A stretch of DNA of 64,000 nucleotides from Nissolia schottii (lineage: Eukaryota; Streptophyta; Magnoliopsida; Fabales; Fabaceae): positions 344,242 to 408,241 of the forward strand of contig QANU01111780.1 of the NCBI GenBank assembly GCA_003254905.1, read 5' to 3'. This document shows, piece after piece, positions 47,148 to 58,937 of the stretch (its first letter is position 1; every line of letters starts with the position of its first letter). The position numbers were made by a program, and so were the translations under genes. Below the pieces are notes generated by a model. It did not search any database, was not told where the DNA came from, and was given only the letters and a program-made list of their open reading frames with translations.

Positions 47148-47800
47148 CACTATTAAAAAAATTGCGAATTACCTACGAAAATTTGCTGGGCATTTTTTTT
47201 TGTAGGTACTACTGACAAATTTTATTTTTGAGCAAATCAATGGACATTTTACTGCAAAGTACAAAATTCACAGTAAAATTTGCTAGTAACTTTCCCTGAA
47301 AAAGGTGGAAAATATTTAGGTGCGAATTTTGTTGTGAATTATTTCTCAAGCTAAAAATTCACAAATAATTTATTAGGAAATTGGAGAAAAAATGTCAAAA
47401 GGTTTGGTCAACATCATTTTAATTCACAACTAAATTTGCAGGGAATAGTATCTGTGAATTTACTTGCAGATATTTGCTGCGGATTTAGCTACAACTTTTG
47501 TTTCATGTGAATTTTGCTGTAAATTTTCTTGCAAACTACTTTGTTGCGGATTTTTTTGGCAAAATAACTTTGTTGCAAATTTTCTTGCAAACTAGTTTCC
47601 TGCGAATTATTTTATGAATTCTCTTCGTCGCAAATTTAGCTGGGAGTTTGGTTTGTTGCGAATTTTTTTGTGAATAATTTTATGCAAATTTAGTTGCAAG
47701 CTTTTTTACGTGGATTTAGCTGTGAGTTTGTTTTGCTGTGGAATTTCTTATGAATAATTTTTTACGATTTTTTTGCTGAAAATTTTGTTGCGAATTTATT
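47148..47800 (+). mobile_element. Left end of a CACTA-type element (partial)
   Basis: It starts CACTATTAAAAAAATTGCG, a CACTA-type terminus. The next 600 bases hold more than ten copies of a gcgaattt / tgctgcggattta / ttgttgcaaat motif in both orientations, which is the subterminal repeat pattern of En/Spm transposons, where the transposase binds. No matching right end was found, so it is truncated or broken by the later insertions. Confidence 0.6.
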
Positions 47801-48107
47801 TGCTACGAGGCACCACCACCATTTCCACTACCATTGTCTCTACCATCACCACCTCCACTACCTCCTCGTCGTTGCCGCCACTGCCCACCATCATTTTTGA
47901 TAGAGGCCACCACCACTTCCACTGCCTCCTTTCCCAATGTTATACCGAAAATTTGCTAAGTTAAGAAAATGGTCATCGGGTCTAAATTTGTGATAGACGA
48001 CCTGATGATGCCCTTGAGGTAACCCGTAACAAATTGTGATAGGCAATCCAAAAAACGTTCATGTCAAAAGCGACCCATAGTCATAGGACATTAATATATT
48101 TGGGTCA

Positions 48108-48144
<37 letters not shown>

Positions 48145-48313
48145 ATTAAGGGTCGATTATAAGCACTTGTGCATATCATGAATCACGAAGTTTGGGTCGA
48201 GTGGGTCAAAGTTGGTCGATTGCATGAGTGTGAAGTGGTCGAACTCATGTCAACAATACATGGTATTATGCGAGCTCGACACTAACTACTTAAAGAATGC
48301 TTAAGTGGTTACA
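47801..48313. repeat. Triplet-rich stretch and (GT)n microsatellite
   Basis: 47808-47930 is rich in cac/tcc/acc triplets (accaccaccatttccac...). 48113-48142 is a GT run of about 30 bases. The open frame across the triplet stretch is low-complexity and not a supported gene. Confidence 0.7.
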
Positions 48314-48570
48314 TGTTGGGGGAACTATGTACAATATGGTTACTTGTAGTTTTTATTAAACACATAAATGTCATGATGGAGATGTTATGCTTTCAAAGCA
48401 AACAGAAGTAATAAAACTACATGACATAACATGGTAAAAACTTCTTTGGCCACACGTCATACATGTGTGACCAAGAAGCTGTGATGGTTGACAATGATTA
48501 AATTTGAGCATCGACCAAGTCAAGCAACACACTGAATCAAGCAATGGGCAACAACACAAGGAACTCAAAG

Positions 48571-50295
48571 TGTAACATCCCGATTTTTCCTCTTACGAAA
48601 ATTTCGCAAAATAAATTAATAAGATTGAAAAATTTAATCCCTAAAATATTAACTAAAAATAGTAATTTGCGATCTCGTGAAGTCCTGCGAGGTCCGAGTC
48701 GATTTTCGGTTATTATTAAAATTTAATTACGACTCAAAGGAGTCCGTAAAATACACTAATTTGAAGATAAATTTAGGAATGCCTCGGCAAAACTTAAGCT
48801 ACTAATAGGGAAAAATTATTAGATTATAACGGTATGTCTGGAATATTTTTCGGACAACCATATGCGAAGTACCGGGATTGCGAACAACAAAACACGATCA
48901 AACATGATTAAAATTGTACTGAGGGGGTCATCTATATCCCCTGCCACGGTTGGCAGGGATATTTTTCCTATATATGTATATAACATATTATTATATAATA
49001 TAATAATAATAGTGAATAGTAAAAATAATAATATAATAATAATATATAAAAATCAAAACTGAGGCGGTGCACTATGCCGCCTCAGGTCCTATATATATAA
49101 GTAGTATATGGCGTCAGAGGCCATTTTCCCTGTGCTCTTAATTCATATTTTCATATTGTTAAATTTATTTCTGTTCCGTTCGTGCGCTCTGCGATTACGC
49201 TGTTGGACTCAGGAAAAATAGCACGATCGCCTCAAGGTTCGCGGGAGTATTTTCTCGCAACTTTCAAAAATGCTCAAAAAAGTGGGTAAACCGTTATAAC
49301 CACTGTTTATGTGGTTCTAAGATGTTTGATGAAGTTTGTAATATGTTTTGTGATAGATTATATTAGGTTTAGTTGTTTGATAATATTCTTGATGGCTATA
49401 AATGATTATGCTTGATTATGGAGATATATGCATGCCTATGTTGTTATGGGGAAATAATCTATGCCATATGATTATGTTTTATGTGATTATGTTGGATTAT
49501 GGAAGCCTAGGTATATGATGTTGCTTGTAGAAGAAATGTTTAGAAACATGATGAGAAATGATTATGAGACATGAAATTATATTCCTTATGATGTGAAATA
49601 TTATGATAAATACCTAGGAAGTTGCTTATGATGATGGTTGTGCTATATTTGGTGTTAGAATATGTTAGGTTTTAATGGCTAAATGATTTTCTTGAAGGTT
49701 TCTATTGATTATACTTGTATCTGGAAGTTTCTGCAGGTATGGTAATTTATAGGAATAATGGTTGGAATTAGGTCAGTTTATGTTTATGAAAATGTTGAGT
49801 CTCAAATTATGTGAAATATTGTCCTAGATGCCTAAGAAAGTGTTTATGATGATAGGAGGAAAGAAATATGCAGCTTACTGAAACGTTGCAGATATGAGAC
49901 CTAATGCACGCCCAGTGAGTTGAGCGCACCGCTGAGCGTGGCGCTAAGCGATCTGCTGAGCAGCCTGGACTGAATATTTTACAAACTTCATTGGTTCTCA
50001 ATTCTATAATTACTCAAGAAATAATATGGATATGCTTATGAATTATATGATATTATGTGTGTTAAATAATTTAGACTAGGAGGAGTATAAGGTAGAATTA
50101 TAAAATGATGCTTGCCAATATGAGGAATGTTAGATGCTTATGAGTAAGCAGTGTTGCAGGTTATGATGTAAGGTGATGACCTTTCAATAGCTAGGATGAA
50201 AATGATGATATGAGTTATAATTGTTGCTTTAAGATGATGAATGGATATAACTGCTTTATGATGATGAACTGTGATTTTTATATATAAATTGTCCT

Positions 50296-50328
<33 letters not shown>

Positions 50329-51461
50329 GGAAAAACCCCCTCTAGAAGGGCCGAGGGCTCGACATTTGGGGAAGGTCTTAGTTTCGGTCGAGTCGTAGGT
50401 CTGACCCCCACGTCATCCGTTTAATGGTCACCTCGGTCGTGGTTGGTGAGAATTACGGGGTCAAGACCCTGCAGGTGAGACCCTTCAAGTTTAGTGCGAC
50501 CTGCCCGCCACGATGCGGGCTGTAATGTGTGGTTGTAGCGGTGTGGCCATAGCTACAAGGAACGAGGGCGGAAGCGCTACTAAGGTTTGCCTTATACCAC
50601 GGGAGTAAAATGAATTTCAAATGAATTTCCAAAGACGATGATGATGATGTATTAATGTAGCTATGTGAATTGTATGATGAGGATTTTGATGTAGTAGTAT
50701 AGCTATGTGAATCGTACGATGATGTTTGAGTTAGGAACTAGATTAGCAGACAAATGACGTAGATAATGAAGAATAGGTTCCCCGAGCACCTAGAAACATA
50801 GGTAAAGCTGCTCAGGTTTAGTATGGACATTCATAAATAGTAGGGATTTAGTATAATTGTAACACCTAGAGATCCCCTGAGCGGCGAAATCATAATTGAG
50901 TATAAAATGAGTTATGACGATTAAGGTTCCCATTGAAAACGCAGTGTTCTCATCCCCCACTCATTTATGGTTCTAGGCGAGTACAACGAGGATGCAAAAA
51001 GGCATCAGAGCGGTGCAAGCAATACAAGGACGAGCAGCACTGAAGAAAAGGGACAGAAGAATAGGGAAATTAGAGCTACGATAGAGATATCGCGCTAGTC
51101 CTTAGTCGGTAGGCTATATGTTTGTACTAATATGTAATTGTACGTAACATCTATGATATTACATGTGTAACTACTTGTGAATATATGGCATGGACCTTTG
51201 GTTGCTATGAATGTTAAGTATGCCTAATTCATATTAGTTAAGTATGTTACGTTACCACTCACAATATATGTTCTGTCGAGAACCAGGCTCATATTTTATA
51301 CTATGATACGTATAAAGAAAAATTCAAATTTGGTCCATATTTCTGGGTAACTATATTTTTAAACTCATAAGCGAGACTAAGTATTATCCCAACCAAAAGA
51401 GGTAACAACCTAATCGTCAGGTTTGCGACTTAAGCGTAGACTAGCTAGCTAGGGTGTTACA
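48571..51461 (+). mobile_element. Solo LTR, 2891 bp, with perfect 5-bp target duplication
   Basis: The element begins TGTAACATCCCG and ends GGGTGTTACA, and is flanked by caaag on both sides (48566-48570 and 51462-51466). It has no coding domains. A TATA-like tatatatataag near 49091 precedes a possible transcription start. Inside are a (GAT)n run at about 50295-50327 and a GC-rich block at 50330-50560. The size and ends fit an LTR of a large Gypsy element left after recombination between two LTRs. The family is not identified. Confidence 0.88.
50295..50327 (+). repeat. (GAT)n microsatellite inside the solo LTR
   Basis: About ten tandem GAT units. Short gatgat runs recur at 50636-50648. Confidence 0.9.
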
Positions 51462-52008
51462 CAAAGCATTTCCAAATTCAAACCGAAGAGCAATTGCAAG
51501 AAGTTACAAGAGGTTACAAGCCGCTACAAGAAGTTATGTGCATAAATTAACCACTCAAGGCTAGAAGACTACTAGGATTTTCCATAAATAGGACCCTTAG
51601 GCAATAGAGTAAATCGGATTGGATTTGCTTGCCAAGTACCCCGCACGTCCTCTTGTCATCACGACGCCAACGGATACATTGAAGAACGTCAAGCATTCCA
51701 TTCCCACTTCTTCTCCTTCCCCATATGTAAATTCGCAATCCCCTATATTTCTTTTCCTATCCAATCTCTTTTAGTTCTTCTTTTACTTCTATAATTCACT
51801 TTCAGTTTATGTTTATATAATTTTCAATTTATGTACTTGTACTTCTACATTGCAATATTATTAAAATTATTCATTTTTAATTTTCTATTTCTCACTATTG
51901 ATAAAATCCTTAGAATTTATTAGAGAAATTACTTATGTTCCCCGAATAGAGATCGAGAAACAAAACTGAGATTTCGGTAGTCCCATTGACCAAAAATTTG
52001 GCTAAACA

Positions 52009-54600
52009 CCCACCACCACGCTTACTGCCACTGTCACCTCCTACTTATGGTCAACATGTGGTTTTTTTTATTTCATTTTGTTAAGTTGTGCTTTTTGTTG
52101 CTAGGGTTACTTTTTATTTTTGACTTATTGCTTTGTATTGGTTTTTTTTTTTCTTTTCACGTAGAATGTTCACTATCGATAGCAGTAATTATTCCCTCTC
52201 AATATATAACGAAGCTCACACAAAATGGTAACAACTAGCCAAAAAATTATTGCTTTGTATTGTTAATGTGCTTCATCTAATTTACTTTTGGGTCTTATTC
52301 CATTATATTTGTAATGGTTTGCTCCTCTCTTCACACAGGTTTTAAGTCATATTTTCAATTATTTAAAAAAAATGGTTCACATATATATGACATCATTTTG
52401 CAGATAAATTCAGATAAAAAAAATCCATCTTCCCTATTAATTTTCATTTCGCACGAGGAAATTCACTAACATAATTTAAGTCTATAATTACTAATACATA
52501 AACCTCTACAAAATAATGTTTGCAAAACCAATTTACGAAAATCAATTAAAAATATCATGTATATCTACTATATGTTGTTTTTACTCTTTATGCAGGTATT
52601 TTCTGATGGACATTGGATGCTGTGCAATTACAGTGATAATAGTGATAATGACAAGTGAAATTCTTTTATTCCCTTGGTAAAGGAAAGGGAATTTATTCCT
52701 CAAGGAAAGAAGGTTTTTCAACTCTAGTTGAATACGTGTATGTCCACTTTGCTCGTCAGCATATCTAAGAGGATAAATTATTACATTCCATGAAGTAGAT
52801 TATAGTTTGGTATTAGGAATTAGAGAATTTACATAAATAAATTGTTTTATTTAGTAATATAGTCATATTTTAAGTAAAAGTTTAGATTTATTATTAACTA
52901 AAACTGAAATGTGATTACATCATTAGACAGAATATGACATTTGAGTACTCTACAGCTATGCCATATATAATTTCTCCATGCAAGAGAGTATAAGTTTTTA
53001 TTTACTCATAGGTACTGTCAAGATTTGATTGGCTTAATTAACTCCTCCAATCGGATTAGCATGGTGTATATTTGTTTTTAATATAACCATATCATGTTAG
53101 AAATTAAAGAGATAAATACATATTCTTAAATTATATTTGAGGAATTTTTAGTACTCTCGATATTAATAAGGATGCTAATGTTATTACGTAAAATAAAAAA
53201 AAGGATGCTAACGTTTTTCTATTAAGGACTGTCTCACATTTAACCATAAAATTAACTATTATTATTACTACTACTACTACAACTATTATTATTTTATAAT
53301 TTTTGTTTTAAAACAAATAAAATAAATGGCACAATATCAGCCATTAATTCTTATATCATTTAAAAAATTGAAGTTAATCACGAAAAATAACCCTTATTTA
53401 ATAATTAGTGTTATTGTTTAACTTTTTTCTAATTATAATACATGACCATGCATGTTGAAACTTGAAAATAAACTTGAGAAATCCTAATCCTCTTAATTAA
53501 ATCACATATAAGTTTCAAAAACTGTAAAAAAAAAATAAATTAGTTATGCTTTTATCAATAATTTAATTTTAGTTTTTCACTTAATAACAAGGGTGTGATT
53601 CATCATAGTGCATATTAATTATACTAGTGCTGCATCTCTACGTCCCCAAATTGATGGGCGCAAAAACAATAATCCCACAAAAACCATCTTTGTCTCAATC
53701 TCTCTCCACAATAAGGATTCAAAGTTGGTTTGATATAATGAGAATCTTCAATCTTGGTATAAATTGACCATCAGCATCGAACATACACTTTTTTTTGTTA
53801 ATTACTACTACCTTTTTTGTGTTGGAGAGATAGTGAGTGAAAGAGCATTGTCCCTATTAAAATATGCACTTTTTTTTTCCTTCTTTAATAACAAATGGTC
53901 ATTGGAGATACACGCGTGACACAAAATGAATATATTGCACTATAGCTTGGCCACTGAAAGATATTATTTCAAAATCTGTCTATACGTTGAGGAAAGTTTT
54001 CACATTGCATGGTCATGATCTGATAGCCTGTCTACTATAACTTGGGCATATGCATGAAAATAATTTGTGTCTTCCCAACTTGTTGAGTCTAAATATACAC
54101 AATAATCTTTGTCTCCAAAGTATGCTTTACAAAAACTTCTTAGTTACTCTAAAAAAAATCTAATTTTTTTTATTTCATATGATTCCTCGTAAATAATTTG
54201 ATTTCTCATAAAAGTAAGGACACAAGATCAATTTTCAGGAAGCACATTTATTGGGAGGGGGTAACTTTTAATGTTTCATATCTCAAAATTGTGATAATAA
54301 TGTCTCTCACAATTTGATTCGAGTTCGAGGTATAGGGTGAATAAAAAGTCTCATTACTATCTTAGTTACAAAAAGTGTACATTACAAACCAACACATGAT
54401 CGAGTAGAGTAACATACTCATTTCCTTTAATCGGTGATCTCAAGTTCAAATCTTGGGTATAAAAAAATGGGAGAGCTATACCCCTAACATACAAATCTGA
54501 TATATTAAGCGATGAATAAAACACTATTTTTCGCTTGCTCCTAACAGTAACTGAAAACTTTTATTACTTTACATATAATTGAGAATCTAAAAAGCTCATC
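52009..54600. other. Intergenic AT-rich DNA, nothing recognised
   Basis: A short stretch just after 52008 (cccaccaccacg..cactgtcacctcc) resembles the triplet-rich stretch at 47808-47930. No gene was seen in the rest. Confidence 0.5.
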
Positions 54601-54660
54601 CACTTTTTTTTTTCATTGTGCTCAATCAAAAGCAAGCACTCCCTCTATGTTGTCTGTCCC

Positions 54661-54668
54661 TATAAATA
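54661..54668 (+). promoter_or_regulatory. Candidate TATA box of the CCLC glutaredoxin gene
   Basis: TATAAATA in the context ccctataaatagtc, 347 bases upstream of the ATG at 55008. If used, the 5' UTR is about 310 bases long and contains the CT and AT repeats. Confidence 0.5.
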
Positions 54669-54914
54669 GTCTAGTATGTTGGTGCTTATTTCAAAATCAC
54701 CTCAAACTCAAAGCCTCTTCTAATTTTTTCCATTTTTCCAATTCTCTTCATCACACATTATTATTCAACGCGATTCATCAATTGGATCGAATTTGCATTC
54801 TGTCTAATTGTTGTGGAGTTGTAATTCTAAAGTTTTAAGGTAATCAATCTAAAGGCACACATGTCTCATTTTACATTATTTATAGTTATTAATTGTTGTC
54901 TTAGAATTTAATTA

Positions 54915-54917
<3 letters not shown>

Positions 54918-54980
<63 letters not shown>
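54918..54980 (+). repeat. (CT)n then (AT)n, in the likely 5' UTR of the CCLC glutaredoxin gene
   Basis: A TC/CT run of 37 bases (54918-54954) is followed directly by an AT run of 26 bases (54955-54980). It ends 27 bases before the start codon. GA/CT runs are known binding sites for plant BPC (GAGA-binding) proteins, so it may be regulatory. It is also likely to vary in length. Confidence 0.85.
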
Positions 54981-55007
54981 TTAATTAATTACAAGTACAT
55001 TCATTTG

Positions 55008-55319
55008 ATGAAGATGGAGAAGGTGACAAGGTTGGCCTCAGAGAAAGGTGTGGTGATCTTCAGCAAGAGCTCATGTTGCCTATGCTACACGGTCAAGATC
55101 TTGTTCCAAGAAATTGGGGTGACCCCAACGGTCCATGAGATCGACAAGGACCCTGAGGCGAGGGAAATGGAGAAGGCCATAGTCAGGCTGGGCTGCGCCG
55201 CGCCGGTCCCTGCGGTGTTCATCGGAGGGAAGCTGGTGGGGTCCACCAACGAGGTCATGTCCCTCCACCTCAGCGGGTCACTGATTCCGCTGCTGAAACC
55301 GTATTATTCTCTATGTTGA
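55008..55319 (+). CDS. CC-type (ROXY-like) glutaredoxin, CCLC active site
   Basis: A single-exon glutaredoxin of 103 residues from ATG 55008, or 101 from the in-frame ATG at 55014 (MEKVTRLASEKG), which has the better context and matches the usual ROXY start. Residues 14-20 (GVVIFSK) lead into C23-C24-L25-C26, then YTVK. VHEIDKDPEAREMEKA and the cis-Pro motif PVPAVFIGGKLVGS (Pro68) follow, then NEVMSLHLSGSLIPLLKPY. The CCLC/CCLS group with a LKPY end is a known class-III subgroup; in Arabidopsis related members respond to nitrate and cytokinin (established for that subgroup, inferred here). The extra tail YSLC replaces the ALWL-type motif. GC at third codon positions is higher than in the other two copies. 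Confidence 0.94.
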   Translation: MKMEKVTRLASEKGVVIFSKSSCCLCYTVKILFQEIGVTPTVHEIDKDPEAREMEKAIVRLGCAAPVPAVFIGGKLVGSTNEVMSLHLSGSLIPLLKPYYSLC

Positions 55320-56192
55320 AAAAAGGGAACAATATTAGTCCGCATGCAAAACAAAATGTTACCCTAATTGCTATATTATGTATTGTAATACCTTACTTGG
55401 AAGAATAACTGGCTCAAAATTAGTAGGGTATAGTGAGCTTGATTAATTAGTATTAATTGAATAGTCTATGATGACGATGTTATGTGTGAAGCAGTTTAAT
55501 TCTCTCTAGCCATTTGATTAGCTAGCTATAATGTAATGTGCTACAAATATTCTTAACGAAGTTTATTGTTAATTATATATAAGTGTATATTGGTGTAGTT
55601 CCTAGCTAATAGTTAGTTAATTGATTAAGTTATTGAAAATTGACCATTTAGTACTCTAATGTCATATATATATATGTGTGTGTTGTTATTCCTACGTATT
55701 TAGTGAACTCATTGATATTATAAGGCTATAAATAGCATCAGAAGATATTATACTAGTTACTAGCCAGTATAAAGAGTATATACCTAAAATTGCACCCTTT
55801 AATGCATCTACATGAAAAGCTCTACCACCTCAACCCCTCCTTTCTTTCTTTTTTTCTCTTTCTCTCCAATCTCTTTCTAACGAGTTACCACTATTATTAA
55901 ACTTCAAAGTCATATATCCTGGTAACATGGAAATATCTGCAACCACTTGCTTTGAGCAAGTGTGTTGTGTGTCCATCTTTTTTCCTTCTACATATCTTGT
56001 AAAGTAAATATTCTCAGAATATCTGAAGGCTGCATTATAATCAGAGCAAACTTTTAATTAACAGCATGCAAAGTGCAAACCCAATATTGTGGTTTTGCAT
56101 GTCTCTGTCTTCTTTCTCCACATGCATCACAAAAGGTCTAACTTTCTATATTGTGTGATATTTAGCTATCCTTCTCTCATTTGGTGTTATTG
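55320..56192. other. 3' flank of the CCLC glutaredoxin, intergenic
   Basis: AT-rich spacer with presumed 3' UTR. No other feature was recognised. Confidence 0.5.
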
Positions 56193-58521
56193 CACTACCA
56201 AAAAAAGAACAGTTAAATATCCACAATTTTTTTGACAAATATAAGGTGATCACCAACAATTTTTTACATCTCTAAAAAGTTTTTTTGGTTTATAAAATCT
56301 GTTAATAGATGTGTCATCGCTAGCGCCTAATAAATTTATTTTTAGATTCGTCACAAATTTTGTGACAAAAATATCAGTTGAAGATAGACTGTCGAGATTG
56401 ATCAATGTCAAAACTTTGTTGACAAAAAATTCTTCGATACATTTTGGATGAAATATTATTTTTTTCTACTGACAAATTTATCTGATAGTAATAAAAAGTA
56501 ATAAAAATTATTACCAACTGATCAAATTTTTTTTAAAAAAAATTATGGATTGCATTGTATTTCTTTTTTTCAAATACTAAAATTAAAAATTCACATTCAT
56601 ACTCAAATTTAGATTTTAAATAAAATGAACCTAAATATTGAATAATATATAAATTAATAAAAACATTAAAATTGCTTCAAATACATAATGTATAACAATT
56701 AATATGATTATTGAAGACTATATTCTTCAGCTTTGGACCCAATGCCGTCTTCAAATCCATCTTCTTCACTCCTTAGTACCTTCTGTCTATGCTTTCTGGT
56801 CGGCTCTTGTTATATGTTAGCAGCTGAAAAGTTGAATTATATCACACTCCCTTGAATAGTACCTAAATTTTCAAGAATGATTGCTTCAACAACTAACCTT
56901 AAGGGGATTGCTTGTGCACTTGATATGTTTCCTCAGATACTTCCAGCTCTGCAACCTCAACTCAGCCTCTTAGATAGAGTCTCTACATAATTTGAATCAA
57001 ATACAAGAAGTAAAATCACACCATCTAATTAATAGTCAGATCTTAGATTTTACAAAAAGTTGGACAAAGTCACTTTTTAAATTATAGAACTCTATCTAGG
57101 AAGCACGAACACTTAATGAGATTATTGTGTCCCCGTGTTTGACACACTGCGGACACTGATACACGAAAACACTCGTCTTACACACGTGTCGCACGTGTTT
57201 GAAAGACTCCAAATAAAAAATTCATAATTAGTCATGCTCAAGTATGTCTGAACTATATCTAAAAAGTTTTTTGAGTCGTGCATGTGTTGTGTCTGAATAA
57301 AAAATATTTGAAATACTAAATAATTTATAATAATATGAACCCTTATAAAATTAACAAGTATTGACATATGAAAATATCTTCAATGTTCCATATATTTTGA
57401 AAGTAGTTTGGAAAGTATTAAAAATTAGTAATTTGATATCAATAAAAATATTAAGATATTTTTATAAATATTTAATTTTATACCTATATATGTCGTGTCT
57501 AGATCCTATAAAATTTTAAAATTAGTGTGTTGCAGTGCCATGTGTCATGTCTCATGTCCGTGTCGGTGTCAACGCTTCTTAAAACTCTATTTTTACAACA
57601 ACACACTAACCACTACAAAACATATAATTCAAGTCAATCAACATCAATATCAATATTTCATAATCAATTTCAATCATTGTCTCATAAACATACATAACTT
57701 AATATTCATGAAGTATTTCCTATATCCGTTCTCTAGCACATCTCCTTATAATTAATTTCTCACAACATGCAACATTTGGACACCATTACACAACATACAA
57801 TTCAAATAAATTGAGATTAATGCCAACCGTTCCTTCCCCCCGTCAACTTTATATATATATCCCTCCAAACCTACAACTCTATCTTAAAAAAAGAAGTTTT
57901 TTACTCAATCATAAATATAAGAATATGAGTTATACTAACCTGCACTCTAATAGTAAATTCTTCCAGCTTCAAAATCACAAAATAAACAATTTAACATACA
58001 TGTTTTAAATTTTAAACATAATTAAATACTTCTAAATATATAAATCTCATTCATATTAATTTTGAGCAGCAACAACAACTATAAATTGATAAAAAGAAGC
58101 TCAAAATCATAAAATAAAATAAAAACCTAAAATACATCGGGATTACCAACTAATAATATTTGTTTGCAAATCCGTTGGTTTTTTTTATAAGTATCATTAA
58201 ATCTTTCATTAAAAACGATCTAAAAGTGGCAAAAAAATACATAGAGATGATACTTGCAATCCATTGAGCATCAACAATGCTAAGTCAACACAAGTTGAAC
58301 CTAATCAAAATCTTCCTAAACGAAACTCAATGAAACAAACTTTTTTTAAAAAATAAAAGAAAAACTCTACTCAAAATTATTTAAGGAAAAAAAATTTTAA
58401 TTCTGTTTTGAGGCCATATTATAGCAGACCCATTAAAACATTCCCATTAAGAACACGAGAAGCCCTTTTGGCAAAATCATACATGGCAAGTCCGTTGGTA
58501 TGTAGTATTTTTATTGTAGTG
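56193..58521. mobile_element. Non-autonomous CACTA-like element of 2.3 kb, with nested MITE
   Basis: It starts CACTACCAAAAAAAG at 56193 and ends ATTTTTATTGTAGTG at 58521; the complement of the end reads CACTACAATAAAAAT, so the termini are inverted CACTA ends. Near the right end the phrase aa(a/g)tccgttggt occurs twice (about 58169 and 58490), a subterminal repeat. No transposase coding was recognised. The flanking triplets are ttg and tta, a one-base mismatch in the expected 3-bp duplication. The second copy of the 490-bp MITE sits inside at 57098-57580. Confidence 0.6.
57098..57580. repeat. MITE of about 490 bp, copy 2, with 10-bp target duplication
   Basis: This is the partner of 46167-46657. 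Its ends are aggaagcacgaacac and gtgtcaacgcttctt. The flanks aactctatct (57088-57097) and aactctattt (57583-57592) match at 9 of 10 bases, a Mutator-sized duplication. The open frame across it is not a gene. Confidence 0.8.
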
Positions 58522-58543
58522 TTACAATAAGAAAAAAGTAGTG

Positions 58544-58544
<1 letters not shown>

Positions 58545-58580
<36 letters not shown>
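58545..58580. repeat. (TA)n microsatellite
   Basis: A TA run of 36 bases just outside the right end of the CACTA-like element. Confidence 0.92.
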
Positions 58581-58583
<3 letters not shown>

Positions 58584-58937
58584 AAGTTTTTATAACTTGT
58601 AACACACGAGAATCTCTTCTCAAACTATTTTTATATATGTCAAGTGCTTTAGAGTATATTGTACGTACCTGCATGCTTAATTTAGATGGGGACAATAACT
58701 TTTACATATATATGTATATGTCAACAATGATTAGATAAAGTGTTTAAAGGATACTATAAAATATTATCTAATTTTATTGACTATTAATTAGCAATTTGAG
58801 CTTGTGAACATTTATTCTCCAATAAACAATGTCTCACGCTTTTGGTATTTTCATGTGATTGTCTTACAACGCAAATTTGATTTATATTGTAAGTATGAGG
58901 ATTATTTTAATAGGTGATTTGTAAATATCTTTATAAG

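Larger units (their letters stand above)
48314..52008 (+). mobile_element. Copia-like solo or truncated LTR, interrupted by a Gypsy-like solo LTR
   Basis: Sequence outside the inner LTR starts TGTTGGGGGAAC at 48314 and ends GGCTAAACA at 52008. Ends of TGTT..AACA type and a pyrimidine-rich stretch (ctatttcttttcctatccaa) near the 3' side suit a copia LTR of about 800 bp. The inner element (48571-51461) is removed cleanly by its 5-bp duplication. No target duplication was found for the outer ends, so the outer limits are inferred. Confidence 0.45.

Noticed and set aside
47773..47964. Thr/Ser-rich frame over the triplet stretch
   Set aside because: Simple-sequence translation; no start context or domain, and beside transposon subterminal repeats.
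48862..49062. Plus-strand frame inside the solo LTR
   Set aside because: Low complexity (runs of NNNIIII-type residues from AT repeats) and located in LTR sequence with no coding role.
55005..55007. TTG as start of the CCLC glutaredoxin
   Set aside because: Not a plausible plant start; in-frame ATGs follow at 55008 and 55014.
25010..55319. Equal 15 kb spacing of the glutaredoxin genes as a segmental triplication
   Set aside because: The DNA between the genes shows no colinear similarity that I can see, and the strands differ, so the even spacing is probably chance.
57122..57367. Minus-strand 81-codon frame
   Set aside because: It lies inside the 490-bp MITE, and the other MITE copy does not keep the frame.
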